Assembly (NCBI GenBank): GCA_022835595.1
Contig: BQUP01000003.1
Span: forward strand, 1,184,629 to 1,248,628
DNA from: Cystobasidium ongulense
Lineage: Eukaryota; Basidiomycota; Cystobasidiomycetes; Cystobasidiales; Cystobasidiaceae
Length of the DNA stretch: 64,000 nt
Direction of reading: 5' to 3'
Positions 38,418 to 53,835 of this stretch are shown here, one piece after another. How positions within the stretch are numbered: the stretch's first letter is position 1; every line of letters starts with the position of its first letter. Both the position numbers and the translations under genes were made by a program. Below the pieces are notes generated by a model that saw only the letters and a list, made by a program, of their open reading frames with translations, made no database searches and was not told the origin of the DNA.

Positions 38418-38899
38418 GGCAGTCGTGGTGCAGCGAGTGTCAGTCTTGATGGAGCGAGTGAGTGCGTCGAGGTGCAAGGCAAAGACGAGAAGCAGGGTGA
38501 TTGCAGGACTAGGCAGCAGCAGGGACAACACAGACACGACACACTACCACTCCACGCCAACCACATCTCGTCTATCTATCCACACCCAATGCCATCCTGC
38601 AGTACGTGGTGTCTGCTCCGAGCGAAGGGCAGCACTGTGACGATTTCTTCATCGCTGTCGAATATCTTCAATGCCCCCCATTATAAACAGAGCGCTAGGA
38701 GGGAGTGTAAAGGCCCTCCATTGTGTTTGCTCTCAGCACTGCTTTTTAGACGGGGACGGAGTGTGCTTGAATGGATCTTCTCCCCCCATCTGGTAAGAGC
38801 GTGCTGTTGGAGAGAGCGAGAGAGCTGAGGGTGGACATCGAGGCGAGTCGACTTGGAAGAGCACCACCATATACCACCACGCAGAACGTCAACAGCAGC
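38418..38899. other. Divergent promoter of cofactor D and VMA2
   Basis: About 480 bp between two divergent starts; no recognised element and no supported gene. Confidence 0.45.
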
Positions 38900-41462
<2,563 letters not shown>

Positions 41463-41838
41463 GATTGCATACTAAGCTTGGAGCGAGCGAGCTCGTGCAT
41501 CAAAAGCTTTCGTATGAAAGCTGTCACTCCCTCTAGACTGTGATAGTGTCTCCTTCAATCCGTGTAGATTACAGAGCTGTGTTTTCCCCACTCTATGTAT
41601 TTCCCCAGCATTCAACGAGGAACATCTCCATATTCCAAGTGTCCGTGTGCAGTGCTTGCCTACTTGAAGTGTTATCAATTTTATTTGCCACTCATGTCTC
41701 TGTTTACGCGAAAGTCGCGTCTTTGTTGACTTCAATTCATCAGCTTTTATTTGAAGCTTCGACATTTGCAGCAGGAGAAAGGCAGGATAAGAGATAGGAG
41801 AGATACAGAGCATCACTGCAGCAAGTATATCACGAGCC
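41463..41838. other. Spacer between VMA2 and POL12
   Basis: About 375 bp with the VMA2 3' end and the POL12 promoter, nothing else recognisable. Confidence 0.5.
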
Positions 41839-44489
41839 ATGGCCGACAGCGGTGCTGCTGCTGCAACGCGTGTCCAGCTGGAGGAGCATTTTGGCGCTGG
41901 ACTGCCTGCAGACGTCGTGACAGAAGGTGGGTGGATACGACATGGCGTGCATGCGGTGCGCTGATGGTAGCTGCCCTCATCAGCCCTCTCCATCCTGCGC
42001 CTGTATGCCCTCTCGCCGTCGGATCTCTTCTTCAAGTGGGAAGCTTTCCTGCTCTCAAACACCAACACGGCGCCCGTCTTTAATCTGGACAATTTGAGAG
42101 AGCTCAAGAAGGACATGCAGCTCTCTGCTGGCTCGAATGGCGCTGCTGTCAATGGCAGGCGAGAAACAGCGATGCCGACTCCAGGCACTGCAGCGACAAG
42201 CAGGATAAAGAAGCTCGCTGGAAGGGCCGCTCTGGACGGGATGTGAGTGAACCCAGCTCACTACACATCTAGTAGCATGCTGATGTTATGCTTGTTGCAC
42301 TCTCCCAGCCTCGACGGTGCGCCTTCCACACCTCTGGCGAAACGCGCAAAGATGGGAATGGCAAGCAGTGGCGGACCTTCGACACCGCTGCTCAACAACA
42401 AGAACAATCTCACTCCTATCGCTCGTCCAACGTCAAATGGAATGCGACCATCTGCCTCGTTCACGCCTTCTGCCGCCGCAGCCTCGACGCCTCACGCGCT
42501 CAGCAAGACGACCGCCGCGTTACCATCACATCTCTCGCATTCGCTAGGACCACCCAGCTCTCCGACCCCCAACGGACTCGACACTCCATCCGCTTCCAGC
42601 TCCTTTGTCCGCTTCGAAGACCGCCAACACGCGCTCGAAGTCGTAGAGACTCTCAACGGCCACCTCAGCTCTATCATCGGCACAGCGACCGAATCCAATA
42701 CCTCGCGCATCGCTCTAGTCAGCAATGCCAATCCAAAAGACTATGTGTACCGCTATATGTTTGAGAAGACTACAGAAAGAGCTGCTGGTAAGAAAGGCTC
42801 TTGTGATCTGGGCTACGCGCTGCACGTGCCAAATTCACGCTGACACTGTGCTTCTATGATACAGTTCTTGACAATGCCATCGATGAAGCTGCAGACCTAG
42901 TCATGCAATACTACGGTCTTGACGATATCGGCAATCCGGAGCACCCTTCACAAGACGATATCTACTGCGTGGGTCGAATATGCCCAGAGGGGGATACCGT
43001 CCGCCTCACAGATACAAGCATGCAACTGGAGTCGTCGCGCCGCTATGGAGGTGGCATGCGTGTACCCTTGCGGTTTGATGCTGAAGTATCGGTCAGGTCC
43101 TCGGACGATCCTAGCTTGTCGACTGGAGAAGGCGGTACAGGCCTCTTTCCTGGCATGATAGTCGGTCTCAAGGGTAGAAATCCAGGCGGCGGCTTCTTCA
43201 CAGCATCCGAGATCCTTCTCGTAAGTCTCCATGCTTAAGGTTAGCCTAGTCTTCGTTCTTGCGGCATCGAGCTGATTCGTAAGCCTGATTCACAGTTACC
43301 TCCAGTCGACCAACCCCAAACTTCAGTGACGGAAATGATAGATCACCAACACGGTCGCGCAAAGCTGGATGGTCAGCCTATGAGTGTCGTGACAGCGTGT
43401 GGACCTTTCACAGTTGACGATAACCTATCATACGCGCCGTTTGCTGCTCTGATGGATGAAATGGCAAATCTTCGGCCGGACCTTCTCATCCTCGTATGTT
43501 ACACATTCAATTGCGTACATTATGCCCGTTTCCTGGCTGACCTGTATTCTCTACTAGCTTGGACCCTTTGTCGACTCTTCGCATCCTCTCATGAAAGCAG
43601 GCGAGGTCGACGAAACACCCCAGCAAATCTTTCAGAATCTCATCTCTTCCAAACTTAGCTCATTCCTGGACTACTCCCTCAATACCAGTGCAATTTTAGT
43701 CCCTTCCGTACGGGACTTGATAAGTCATAATGTGGTGTATCCCCAAGCACCACTTGAACGGGAAGGCTTGAACTTACACAAGGTAAGGAGCCAGCCATTT
43801 CGTTTCCTCTTAGTGTATACTGACTCTTGTCTAACGTTCAAACAGCGAGCCAAACTTCTCCCCAATCCTGCCGTCTTCTCAGTCAATGAGGTGGTCTTTG
43901 CCGTGACTTCGGCCGACACTCTGTTCTCGCTAAAGCAAAATGAATACTTCAAAAAAGCCCGAGATGTATCGTCGGATCTGTCGAGTTATCCAAACGCATC
44001 TTCGTCCTCCATTGGGCTGGCTTCCAACAAGGATGTAATGGCAAGGATGTGTAGACACGTTCTCAGGCAGAGAAGGTACGTTCTGGCCGTAAATCTTCAC
44101 CGAAACGTTACTGCAGCATACTAAGCGAACTCTATAGCTTCTACCCTCTGTTCCCAGCACCGTCTGCACCTCCTCTTGAGCCACTCAATCTGGATGTCAC
44201 TCACAGCAATCTTCTCCGCTTCGATCAAGGGACTGGAGCAGATGTCTTTATCATGCCATCGATGCTCAAGCACTTCGCCAAGGTAGTGGACTCGGCTGTC
44301 ATGGTCAACCCCGCCACAATGACCAGGAAGAACCAGCCGGGGACCTTTGCCAAGATGACAATATACCCCACTCCGCAGCGCGAGCTAGAAGAAGCTGCGA
44401 ATGGCATGGAAGTGGATGACGATGATGAAGAAAAGACTCTCGAACACAGCATATACGAGCGCATCCGGGTTGATATCGTCAAGATATAG
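41839..44489 (+). CDS. POL12: DNA polymerase alpha subunit B
   Basis: Eight exons: 41839-41926, 41984-42242, 42309-42787, 42865-43220, 43296-43493, 43558-43782, 43846-44075 and 44138-44489; 728 residues. The N-terminal helical domain (LYALSPSDLFFKWEAFLLS) is followed by a Ser/Pro/Thr-rich linker with TPLAKRAKM. The OB-fold/phosphoesterase-like body shows YRYMFEKTTERAA, VGRICPEGDTVRLTD, PGMIVGLKGRNPGG, PMSVVTACGPFTVDDNLSYA, LLILLGPFVDSSHPLM, IFQNLISSKL, LVPSVRDLI and FPAPSAPPLEP. These are Pol12/POLA2 landmarks; the phosphoesterase site is inactive in the family. The protein tethers the polymerase alpha-primase catalytic subunit at replication starts. Confidence 0.95.
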
Positions 44490-44631
44490 ATTGCGCATCA
44501 TATACAGTCATAGAATATAATATAATGTTGTTGTAACACGACTCATTTTCCTCGGGTATCTTTAAGCACTACAGGAACGACTTTCGTTAAGTACTGACTG
44601 CCGACCTTACAAGTCTATCGTACTGAGGTCG

Positions 44632-47600
44632 TTAGATGACGTTCATGGCCTGACTGAGCAGCTGATCCAGGCGCTGAAAGATGAGGCAAATTAGCTTTAA
44701 ACGGGCTACGTTGATGTAGGGCATGCAAAGTAGACCTACCAGATCAAGATCGTCAAGTCGTTGCCGACGTCCATCGTATACAGATGCCAATGACGGGCTC
44801 AGGCGTGGGAAAGAGGAGCTCCCATTGAGAACGGCGGCGACGGATGGAGATTCGGTACGAATCGGCCGCCAAGGGCCACTTTCTTGTTCGACAAGTTGCA
44901 TAAGGAATTCGAGTCCAAGATCGTCCCTATATGGAATCGCAAGACGATTGGAACCCGAAGACTCGTTTCGGGTGGACGAGACTGGCGTCGAAGTTGTATT
45001 GCCTGCTGATGTAGTAGCGGGTGTAGACGGGCTGCCACTATTTAAAGACGATGCATCGGATGCAATGGAAGCCAGTGAAGGCTGTTTTGCGTGACCTTTA
45101 CTGGGAGCTCGACGAGGTGTAGATGAACCAGACGAAGGCGGAGCTTCCGGCTGAGGGGTAGACCGAGCTGAGGAGGAGGTCACTCTTTCAAGATTCTGAG
45201 GACCAGAAGACGCTCTTCCGATGCTTCCATTGCTGGTAGTACTTCCGGAACGTGCACGCATCATCTGTGATACGTACGAAGGACCTCTGTCTGACCCAAT
45301 GGATCCCATTCGTGTAGCGGTCATAGGAGTTGATCTTCCACTGTCTGCACCACTAGAAGATCGGCCGTTGCTTGACGTCGACTCGTCGGGAACACCTCCA
45401 TTTTGCTGCTGCCGACTTCGTAATGCAGAAGCGACGCCTGAAGGGCCAGGAGACGCTGCACCTTTGCGAACCTTGCTGAGCACCCGTTCAAGTCTCTGGT
45501 CGATGCTATCGGAATGTCCCGACTCGCCTTGCGGAGTGGTACTTTCGCTGCGTCGACTTGCGAGCGCTTGTTCGAGATAGTCGTTGGGCTGATCATAGCT
45601 TAAAGGGGCACTTGCAACGCGATCAATTGCCATGCGCTCTTCCGCATCAACTTCGCTTTCCGAAGGACCACTTTTGGGATTGTAATAGCCTGGTAGATAT
45701 GCTGCAGGCGTAAGAGGTGATGCGAGTGCAGAAGCATAGCTTTCAGCCGTGACGTGCGACATCGCGGAAGTCGAGTCGCGAGCGGCGCTGTGTCCGACAA
45801 TGCTCGTATGGTCGCTCTGTCGAGACGTGCTTCGCCATTCGTTCTCTACGATTTCGCTGATGTCAATCTCACTGCCGCCATCTGCAGCAATGTAGGAGTA
45901 GCGAGTATTAACGCCTTCCCGAGAGCTTCGGATAAGCGACTTATCTGCAAAGATAACGTCGACACCTTCCTTCTCGTTCTTGTGAGCGGATAGCATAGCC
46001 CGCTGATTTGCACGCGAAGCAGCTCGCTGGGCAGCAATGATTTCCTGCTTGGCCTGCTGGGGAGACATGGCTCTTTCGAGGGATGGCGGAATTTCTGCGA
46101 TGGGTGTCGCATAAACGGATGTGCTTTCCGAAGCGCGCGATGCCGAACGCTCAGGTAGACTCAAGCTTGAACTGGAGTCTTCTCTCGTCCGTAATGGACT
46201 ACCAAAGCTCGACGTCGACATTCTGCTTGCCCTCCTTATGATGAAAATCGGGTCTGTGGATTGCAGGTCAGAACTTGAGGGGGCGTTGTAAGGTGTTTCC
46301 ATTGAACGTCTTCTGAATTCCTTGCTGCTCTTTTCGTAAGGTTTGAAAGCTGGTGGGTGTGCGTAGGCGTCCAAAACTTTGCTAGAAGGGTTCAAGAGGA
46401 CTTCTACAGACATACGTAATTAGCCTCTGGATGTCAGTGCAAATGCGGAACAGCCGCGGAACGTACCTTGTTCGTACGAGCCAAGCTGTATTGAAGCGAG
46501 ACAATAGCGCACTCGAGTCATACTGCGGCGTTTCATCATCTTGCTGTCCACATCATCTCCGCCGTCCACTACGCCTTCGACAATGCCAAACCGATCAAGG
46601 GCCGTTTCAAGAATCTCCGATACATTAGCGTTACGAGGGAAAAACAGTACCTTTTCGCGGTAATCCCCAGGAATGCTCATTGAATTCATACTAGGCGAAC
46701 GCGATGCCTGTTGTTCCCGGTCTGCTAGTGTAGATTTGGCGATGAGGGAGTGAGAGAATGGATCGAATGCCATGCTATCTGGAAGATCCGACGGATGAAT
46801 GACAATCTTGACGGCGAAGCGAACCAGTGGCCCGCTCTGCAACTTATCGGCCATGGAAACGCCAGATAGACGGTTTGCATCGAGATGCAAGTCGTCGCTT
46901 ATACGTCGACCTGTAATAGTGCCTGTGGATGAGCTATCGCTAGATCGTTTACTTGTCGAAACAACCTTTGCCGAGCGCTTGTTGATGTACAGCTTCACGT
47001 TCGAATCGTCTGAGAAGTCAGACATTCGTAACTTCTCGATTGCGGGGTTCATAGACAAAGTCGAAGAGATGGAACTTATCGACCCAACGCTGGATCGTTT
47101 GACAGATGGGAAGCCTTGTCCAGGTCGCAAGAATCCGGTTGCTTGGCTGAGAGATTCGAACAACTTCAAAGGATTTTGTCCGGGCAGGAATCGAGTCTCT
47201 TCACCGTCCACTTCCTTAGCTGTCAAGTAATATTCCTGCATTATCGCTTCCATGGGTGTGATTGTTTCGTTCGGGGCTACTGGTGGATCTAGTCGGAAAC
47301 GCTGCATAGCTTGTTTGACAAGTTCCTCAGTGCTAGTGGTCTCATTGAGCAGCACTGTCTTGAATGTGGCATCAGCGATGATGTTGTCACCTGCAAACAC
47401 TCGCAAGACGTTCAACACGGGCACCTCGCCTGAACCACCTGAGTTTGCCATGTGGGGCGAGCCAATCAAGCTTCCTGGTCGTAGTTGACGCCCTGTTGGT
47501 CCTTGCCCACTTGACGAGTTGCTCTGCATCGACGCTTGACTTGGCGAGATAGCCATATGGGTTTGAGGAGCGAGCTGTTGCCTGACTCCTGCATCATTGC

Positions 47601-50044
47601 GCGAAACCGATGTATGAGCTGGGCCTGCATTTACAGGAGGGGTAACAGTAGCTGCAAAGGTTGAGGAGTTGGTCGTGTCGCCTGGTGCGCGCGGATGAAT
47701 ACCGTAGGCCTGGAACATAACATTCTGAGCTTCGACCTGTTGTTGCCGACGAGCAGCCTCGGGACCAAACATCTCCTCCTTCGCTTGCTGCTGTGCACGC
47801 CTTTGCTGCAGGTGCTGGGTGACGGGACCGCTAGAACTACTGCCTCTGACCTTTTCCTGTTCCGGCGACTCGGGTGCAGGCGAGCTTGTAAGCGATCCTC
47901 TGTCGTCATCCGAGGTCGATTCCGAGTTTTTGCGTTGGGCACCTTTTTTGTCTTTATCCTCCTTCTTGTCCTTCTTGTTACGACTGAATAGCCCTCCAAG
48001 TATGCCACCAGATTTCTTCTTCTTCGAGGAACTTCCCGAGGCTGAGATATCGCTGGCGGGCGAGGCACCGCGTTTCTGAGCACTACTGGCAGATAATGCT
48101 GAATTGACAGATGAAGCTCCCGAGCCACGTCTGAAATGAGAGCGATCTTCAGCATCTTCGGTGCTAGTAGGGGTATTTCGGCCCATTAGTCCGCTGCTGT
48201 AGGTGGACGAGACATTGCTGACGTCGGCATTGGCGGAACTAGCGTTGGACACGTTGCGCAGAGGCTGTCGTTGCTGTTGAGGTTGCAGATGACTTGAGCT
48301 AGCGGGCTCTGGTGCGCTTACTTCTGACAAGTTAGAATCCGTAGAATTCTCCCGGGCAATTCGCGGCGTTAGGGAGATTTTCTTGGTCTCGCTGTCTTGT
48401 GATGCAGTCGGACTTGACGAACCCGCATGTTCAGTAAAGGCCTTCAGTCTTGAGGCAGTACCAGGAGCTCCAGGCGGCGTTCTTTCCCTTTCGATTGCCG
48501 AGCCTCCAGAGTACGACGAAATGGTGCCTTGTGGAGCTTGCTGCTCTGAAAAGCGGACGTTTTGTTGTTCGGCTCGCAAGGTTTCATCCACAGATAGATT
48601 GCGAGACACATTCGCTTGCTGCTGCATTGGCCCAATCGACTCGGGACCTGGAGCAAAGTAAGCCGGCCTTCCACCATTCGCGACTCCCAAAGCAGCTTGT
48701 GCTTTGGCCTGGATGGCGCGATTGAGAGGCGGCAGGACTTGCCCGTCGGCGTCGTATTCTGGTTCCTGGTCGTAGCCTTCTGAGGAGTCGTATGTTGACT
48801 CGTAAGGGACAGTGGCCTCCGATGTTTGCTGATTGTAGTAGCGCTGAGTCTGATCGTCCATCGCATGGTGATGCTGCTGTTGCTGTGCGTGCATGGTTTG
48901 GTCCCCTGCAAAGCCTTGCTGATGGCCATGAGCACGAGCGTGAGCGTGTCCGTGGTCTTCCAGACTTCCTCCTTCGAAACTGCCATCGCTTCCCTCCTCT
49001 TCTTCGTCTTCAAAGTCGCCCCTGCTTTCTCCTTCTTCGCCTTCTTCCATGCTCCCTTCAGACTCTTCATCGCTGTAGAGATAGCCGACATACTCTTGAA
49101 AGCTAGGAGGGCCAAAATCCACAAATCTGCCTCCTCCAGGGAGTTCGGGGTTGAGCTGCATCTTGGGTCGGCGCATAGCCTCTTGGAGCATCCTGTTGGT
49201 TGGATGATGGGGTTGCCTGAAGTGGACTCGCGCTCGACGAGCAGAAGCAGCTCCATGGGCAATGTCCGACTCTCTTGCGCGTGCTTGCTGTGTGTGCGGG
49301 GAGGATGGTCAGAGTGTATACAAAGTGGCAAGCATGGCTCCCCACTTACATTCAGGTTCTGTTTCTTGTAGAAGCGTGCCAGACGCTCCTCTGGGGTCTC
49401 TATATTCTCAGCAGGGATGTAGCCTACGAGCTGAGTCTTCAATACGCGTACCAGCCACCAGTACGAGTTTGAGTCGTCGAGCAGGGTGAGCTGGTCGCCT
49501 TTGACGACGCTCGCCTGGCCTTCGACGGTGGCCAGGAAGGTGTGGAGGGCGTAGACGACGTCGTAGTCGATGTCCTCTTCGGCGTCGGGGAGTTCGAGCT
49601 CGGAGGACTCGTCTGGGTCTTCATCATCGTCCATATCGTCGTCGTCGTCGTCGTCGTCGTCGCCTCCATCGTGGTGGTCGTTGTCGCGTTCATGCTCGTC
49701 CGCGTCCGAGTCCGAGTTGCCGGGGTATTCGCCAGAGGTGGGAGGATGGTGCTGGTTGGCATACACGATGCTGCTGTCGTGGTGGTTGTCAGTGCTGTCA
49801 GTGTAGTGCTGCTGGTGCTGGTGGTCTTGCTGCTGTGAATGGACGGAGGGTGGTTCAGCATGCCCTCCTCATACCACACCACCAACACGACATCCACACC
49901 CACCGCGTATCCGCCATGCTCATAGTGATGGCTGTACTGGTTGTACTGCGTGTCCCTCCCTGCATGCTGCCCGTCCTCGCTGCTCATGCTCCCATCTGCC
50001 AGCAGCTGGATCTCGCTGCTGTCGGGGTTGCCTGGAGCTGCCAT
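44632..50044 (-). CDS. Large SH3 and Ras-association (RA) domain scaffold protein
   Basis: Five exons: 50044-49904, 49832-49350, 49287-46467, 46403-44740 and 44673-44632; 1716 residues. After His/Gln-rich and Asp-rich stretches (nine Asp in a row) comes an SH3 domain at about residues 137-195 (VVYALHTFLATVEGQASVV, then YWWLVRVLKTQLVGYIPAEN and IETPEERLARF). A long disordered Ser/Gln-rich region follows, with a Lys-rich patch. A first RA-like domain lies at about 830-930 (VLRVFAGDNIIADATFK, then EELVKQAMQRF). A second lies near 1075-1210 (KVLFFPRNANVSEILETAL, RVRYCLASIQLGSYEQ, DPIFIIRRA). The C-terminal 500 residues are Ser-rich. The architecture suggests a cell-polarity scaffold downstream of a Ras/Rho-type GTPase; that is inference. 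Similar fungal proteins are mostly unnamed. Confidence 0.85.
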
Positions 50045-50462
50045 GGTGGGCGATGGACTGCGTGAGATGGGCTATGCGCGTGAGTCTGCCATGGTGAGCT
50101 TGAGGAATGGGAGTGGGAGTGAGCAGAAGCGAGAAGAGCTGGATGGTGTACGAGTATCGTGTATCCTGTCTATCTTCAATCATGCACGTGATGGATGTGG
50201 AAGAGCAACGGCGAGCAGGAAAGTGCAAGACGAGCAGAAGATAGAGTAGAGCTGGAGGGTATCCCGAGTGCAGTCGCCTATTGGAGACCATTCCCTCGTC
50301 TCAGCCTTCTTCCTTCACTTTTGCAGCATTAATGATCACTCGACCACTCTTGCTCTCAATGCACGCCGACCTCGACAAGCTCTTTCTTCTCTCAATCCAC
50401 TCTGCTTTCCACTTCAAGTAGATACATCGCATCAGACAACACTCAATATAGCATAGACCACC
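50045..50462. other. Divergent promoter of the SH3/RA and CRAL-TRIO genes
   Basis: About 420 bp between two divergent starts, GA-rich on one side and CT-rich on the other. No defined site recognised. Confidence 0.45.
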
Positions 50463-52485
50463 ATGGCCAGCAATCTCCAGCACGCCGTCGCCCACACGCC
50501 CCCACTCGCTCCAGCAAAGGAAACCGAGAACCCTCCCCGACGGCCAGACCTCACAAGTGACCAGTTTGCAAAGCTATCCACCCTGCTCGCACATCTAAAT
50601 GGTCCAGACTTCATGCTCCCATCGACTGTTAAAGACGTAAAGGCAGCTCAAAAGGCCAGACTGAAGCGATTCGGCGCAAAGCCCGAGCAATGGAGTGGCC
50701 AGCCTTTAGCCTCTGGAAACAAGGACGAGCAACTGCTGCCCTTGAGTGATGTCGAAAAGTGCTTTTTGTCAACTGAGCGTGAGTTTGTGTCGCGCTCTGG
50801 ACATTTCCTGTCAATGACCAATGCCTCTGACGTGATAAATGCATTTTCACAATCCTTGTTGCTATATCTCCCATCCACACCGGCACATACTTGTACACAC
50901 ACAGAATGCCAGAGATTCCTTCGTGCCGTAAAGTGGGATTTACCCTCCGCCTTCAACCGGACTGAAGAGACCATGGTGTGGCGCCGCGAATTCGAAGTCG
51001 AGAAGATCAACGACAATCCCGAAATGGTCGACGAAGAAGGCAAGACTGGCAAGGAGGTCATCATGGGTGTATGTCATGTCTCCTACAGGCTTCATAGCTC
51101 GAGTTCCTTCTTAGCCCAGCTCACTCTCGCTTCTTCCATCTTCCGTTGCCGCCACCAGTGGGATCTCCAAAGACGACCATGTCTCTACATGTTTCCTTAT
51201 AGACAGAATGTGAGGAGGCCGAATCGTCCATCTCTTCCTTCTCGACTTCTCATCGCTTACTGACGCTTCGGATTCCAGACAAACACCCTCGATAGGCAGA
51301 TTCAGTTTGTCGTGTGGTGTCTTGAACGCACCGTGGATATGATGGGTCCAGAAGTAGAGAACCTCTGCCTGGTGAGTCTTTGCTCATGACATCATCGTAC
51401 TTGTCTCAAATATCTCTCTGAATTGTGTTTCTGCAATTTTGCCCACCACAGCTCATCGACTTTGGTACCGGAGAAAAGGGTGGCGGCGGACAGCCTACAT
51501 CCCTTGGGCAAGCACGAAAGGTGCTCTCAATCTTGCAAACATACTATTGCGAAAGACTTGGTCGAGCATTGTGCATGTGAGTCTCTCTGGGCGGCGACTT
51601 CTGAGCCTAATCGTCAAAAGCAGCGCACTTACCAGGTACTGTTTCTTTTCTTCGTGCTACAGTCGCATTCCCACCATATTCTACGGCTTCTACCGCCTTG
51701 TTTCCCCCTTTGTTGATCCCGTCACCAAGGATAAGATCAGATTCAACCCCGACTGTCGTACACTTGTTCCCCCTTCCCAGCTTGACAAGCTTGCTTTCGG
51801 CGGCGACTTCAACTTTGAGTACAAGCACGAGAATTATTTTCCTTTCATGCATGAACTTGCCAAAACTCGAAGAGAGGAAAATCTATCTAGATGGAGACAG
51901 TTTGGAGGCAATCAGTGTGGCTTGTCCGAATTCATCATCAAAGGCGGCATGCAGAATGAGCGAACTTCTGAAGATTACGAGCGAGAGCAATCTACTGCTG
52001 GCACAGCAGCTAATGGAGCACAGCTGGCAAACGGCTCTTCAGTATCTCAACAGGCGAATGAGACTGAGACCACTTCAGAAGTTGGCTCTACTCCAGCTCT
52101 TACCCCTGCGGTATCGCAAAGCGTAGCAACTTCGGGATCAAACTCGCATACCGAGCATGAATCTTTAACCGAAAAGGCCGCAGACGATGAGCATCATTCG
52201 CTCGAAAGGAACAATGAAGAATCTAGACAGCCGCAGGCTTTGGATGCCAAGTACCTGAACGGCAGCAGTAGCGCCGCCCGGGTGAACAGCGCCGACTCTT
52301 TTGTCACGAGCAAAGAGACCCTGAGTCCTCCGATTGCAACGACAATGGGACGTGAGAATGATGTTGATCGATTCGACGCAGCCACAAAGGCCAATAAAGG
52401 ATTGAATGGGACTGGAGAGGCTGGATTAGAGACTGGTATCGCGGGGCTTGTGATCAAGGAGGACGGATCTCTTGGAGCCGCATAG
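50463..52485 (+). CDS. Sec14-like CRAL-TRIO lipid-transfer protein
   Basis: Six exons: 50463-50778, 50905-51068, 51159-51209, 51279-51371, 51452-51576 and 51663-52485; 523 residues. The CRAL-TRIO N-terminal helices are CQRFLRAVKWDLPSAFNRT and ETMVWRREFEVEKI. The lipid-binding core follows: RPCLYMFPYRQNTNTLDRQI, VWCLERTVDMM, LIDFGTGEKGGGGQPTSLGQ, ARKVLSILQTYYCERLGRA and IFYGFYRLVSPFVDPVTKDK. The floor of the pocket ends at EFGG-like text (LDKLAFGGDFNFEY). It is closest in pattern to the Pdr16/Csr1 group of phosphatidylinositol transfer proteins; the ligand is not known. The last 170 residues are a Ser/Thr/Glu-rich tail not needed for the fold. The 51-nt third exon carries the RPCLY strand. Confidence 0.9.
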
Positions 52486-53406
52486 GAGTTTGTCGAGCTT
52501 AGGAAAAACCAGGGACCTAGTCTGCTCGGTCTCCTCTAGTTCATGCATCTCCTTCAATATTACATCTGACCATCATATGTAGCTTTTCCTGACAGCTATG
52601 TTAGCTCTTTTCATCAAGTTGGTCTGCATTTTTTACATGGCCCGTAGTGTCCAGCAGTCAAGTACGATAGAGCACACGAGTAGTTACTAGCATCATGGTA
52701 GTGCTTACTGGTATCTCGATAACACTTACTAGTATCTTGGTAGTGCATATTTCAACAGGAGTATCTACTGTAACTCCCGAACTGCAGTTCCCATTCCGGT
52801 GATCCTTCTAATGTCCCTGAGTGTTTCCGAGTGATGGCTGACGTGACTAACCATTGTCCAGCTAAGCTATACACTCTACCTCGGAGCTCGATGACGATAT
52901 AGACCGCCCTACTGCTCAAGCTAAGCTTAGCTAATCGCTACTTGCGAGACTTGTAGCTACTTTAAGCATGGACTCCACTTCGGCAGGCTGATTGCTGGCT
53001 GAACACCCCAAGATGATCATCACCACAGCCCACACGCAGGCAAGGCAGGCGTGTCTCTGTCCAACTCCCTCGTGCCATCGTGTATCCATTATTGCTGTCA
53101 TATTCCAGCCCTCAGCAGTGGCGACTGGTTGCCGCGTCGGATGGCCGATTCGGAGGCGCACGACAGAAGGGAAAAGGGAAAACTGCTCCCGTCGAGGATG
53201 GGGCATCTTGCCTCTGCTTCGACTGGACTGTGGCATACTCGCGACACTCGACGACACAGCGGACAACCTTGCACTGCAGATTGGGACATCGACAGACCGA
53301 CAGATTGCGAGCATCCTCGGTGAGCGACACTCCGCCCTCGGCATGTCACGTGACTCGGGGCTGATATGCTACATGGCCAGATCAAACACAAGAGCAGTAG
53401 CAGTGC
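52486..53406. other. Spacer with a short tandem repeat
   Basis: About 920 bp. It contains three 21-bp imperfect repeats at 52684-52746. Between 53100 and 53330 two plus-strand frames look faintly coding (for example DGASCLCFDWTVAYSRHS), but I found no consistent splice partners. Confidence 0.45.
52684..52746. repeat. Three tandem 21-bp imperfect repeats
   Basis: Units start at 52684, 52705 and 52726, each beginning TTACT(A/G)G. The outer two units differ from each other at only a few positions; the middle one is more diverged. Confidence 0.7.
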
Positions 53407-53835
53407 ATGGCAGTCATCGTGCCCGCTAGAGCACTCCTCCGGTCTTCATCTCCCACACGCTCTATCATGTCGCGCATGTCCTTTGCCGCCTCGCAGGGAA
53501 GCGAAGCTCACTCTGCAACCCAAAAGCAACCCATTGCTCTCGAACACGAACGCAATCTCGAGGAAGAGAAGAAGAATGCAGCTCAGCTCGTAAAAGCGCT
53601 GGCCGAGCGATACGGAGAGCGAGCCGTCCAACGCTGGTCGACAGAGGGCGAGCAAGAGGCGTCATCCACCTCCTCCACCCTCGGCTCCTCGCCCACATCC
53701 ACCTACAAACCCTTCTCAAGCACATGGGCAGCGAGATACTGGCAGCTGCAAAAAGTCAAAGCCGAGCAAATGCTTGCCGAGCTGGATCAGGTGGCGCGAG
53801 AAAAGAGCATGTCGGCAGAGGGAAAAGAAGCATAA
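53407..53835 (+). CDS. Small protein with a mitochondrial-type leader, unknown
   Basis: A single-exon frame of 142 residues. It starts MAVIVPARALLRSSSPTRS, with Arg and Ser but no acidic residues, a typical mitochondrial presequence; inner Met residues at about 21 and 24 are alternative starts. The body is a charged helix (ALEHERNLEEEKKNAAQLV, then KALAERYGERAVQRW), a Ser/Thr linker, and a second helix (WAARYWQLQKVKAEQMLAEL). No family is recognised. The lack of an intron is unusual here but acceptable at this length. Codon use looks normal for the window. Confidence 0.55.
   Translation: MAVIVPARALLRSSSPTRSIMSRMSFAASQGSEAHSATQKQPIALEHERNLEEEKKNAAQLVKALAERYGERAVQRWSTEGEQEASSTSSTLGSSPTSTYKPFSSTWAARYWQLQKVKAEQMLAELDQVAREKSMSAEGKEA

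Noticed and set aside
38211-38828. 205-residue plus-strand frame over the start of cofactor D
   Set aside because: It is antisense to the well-supported first exons of cofactor D and its product has no recognisable content.
49542-49838. Plus-strand Val- and Ser-rich frames opposite the SH3/RA gene start
   Set aside because: They mirror the Asp run and acidic stretch of the real gene on the other strand.
53051-53429. Plus-strand frames with text such as LDDTADNLALQIGTS as a gene
   Set aside because: Two different frames look equally coding-like, stops follow quickly and no splice partner could be found.
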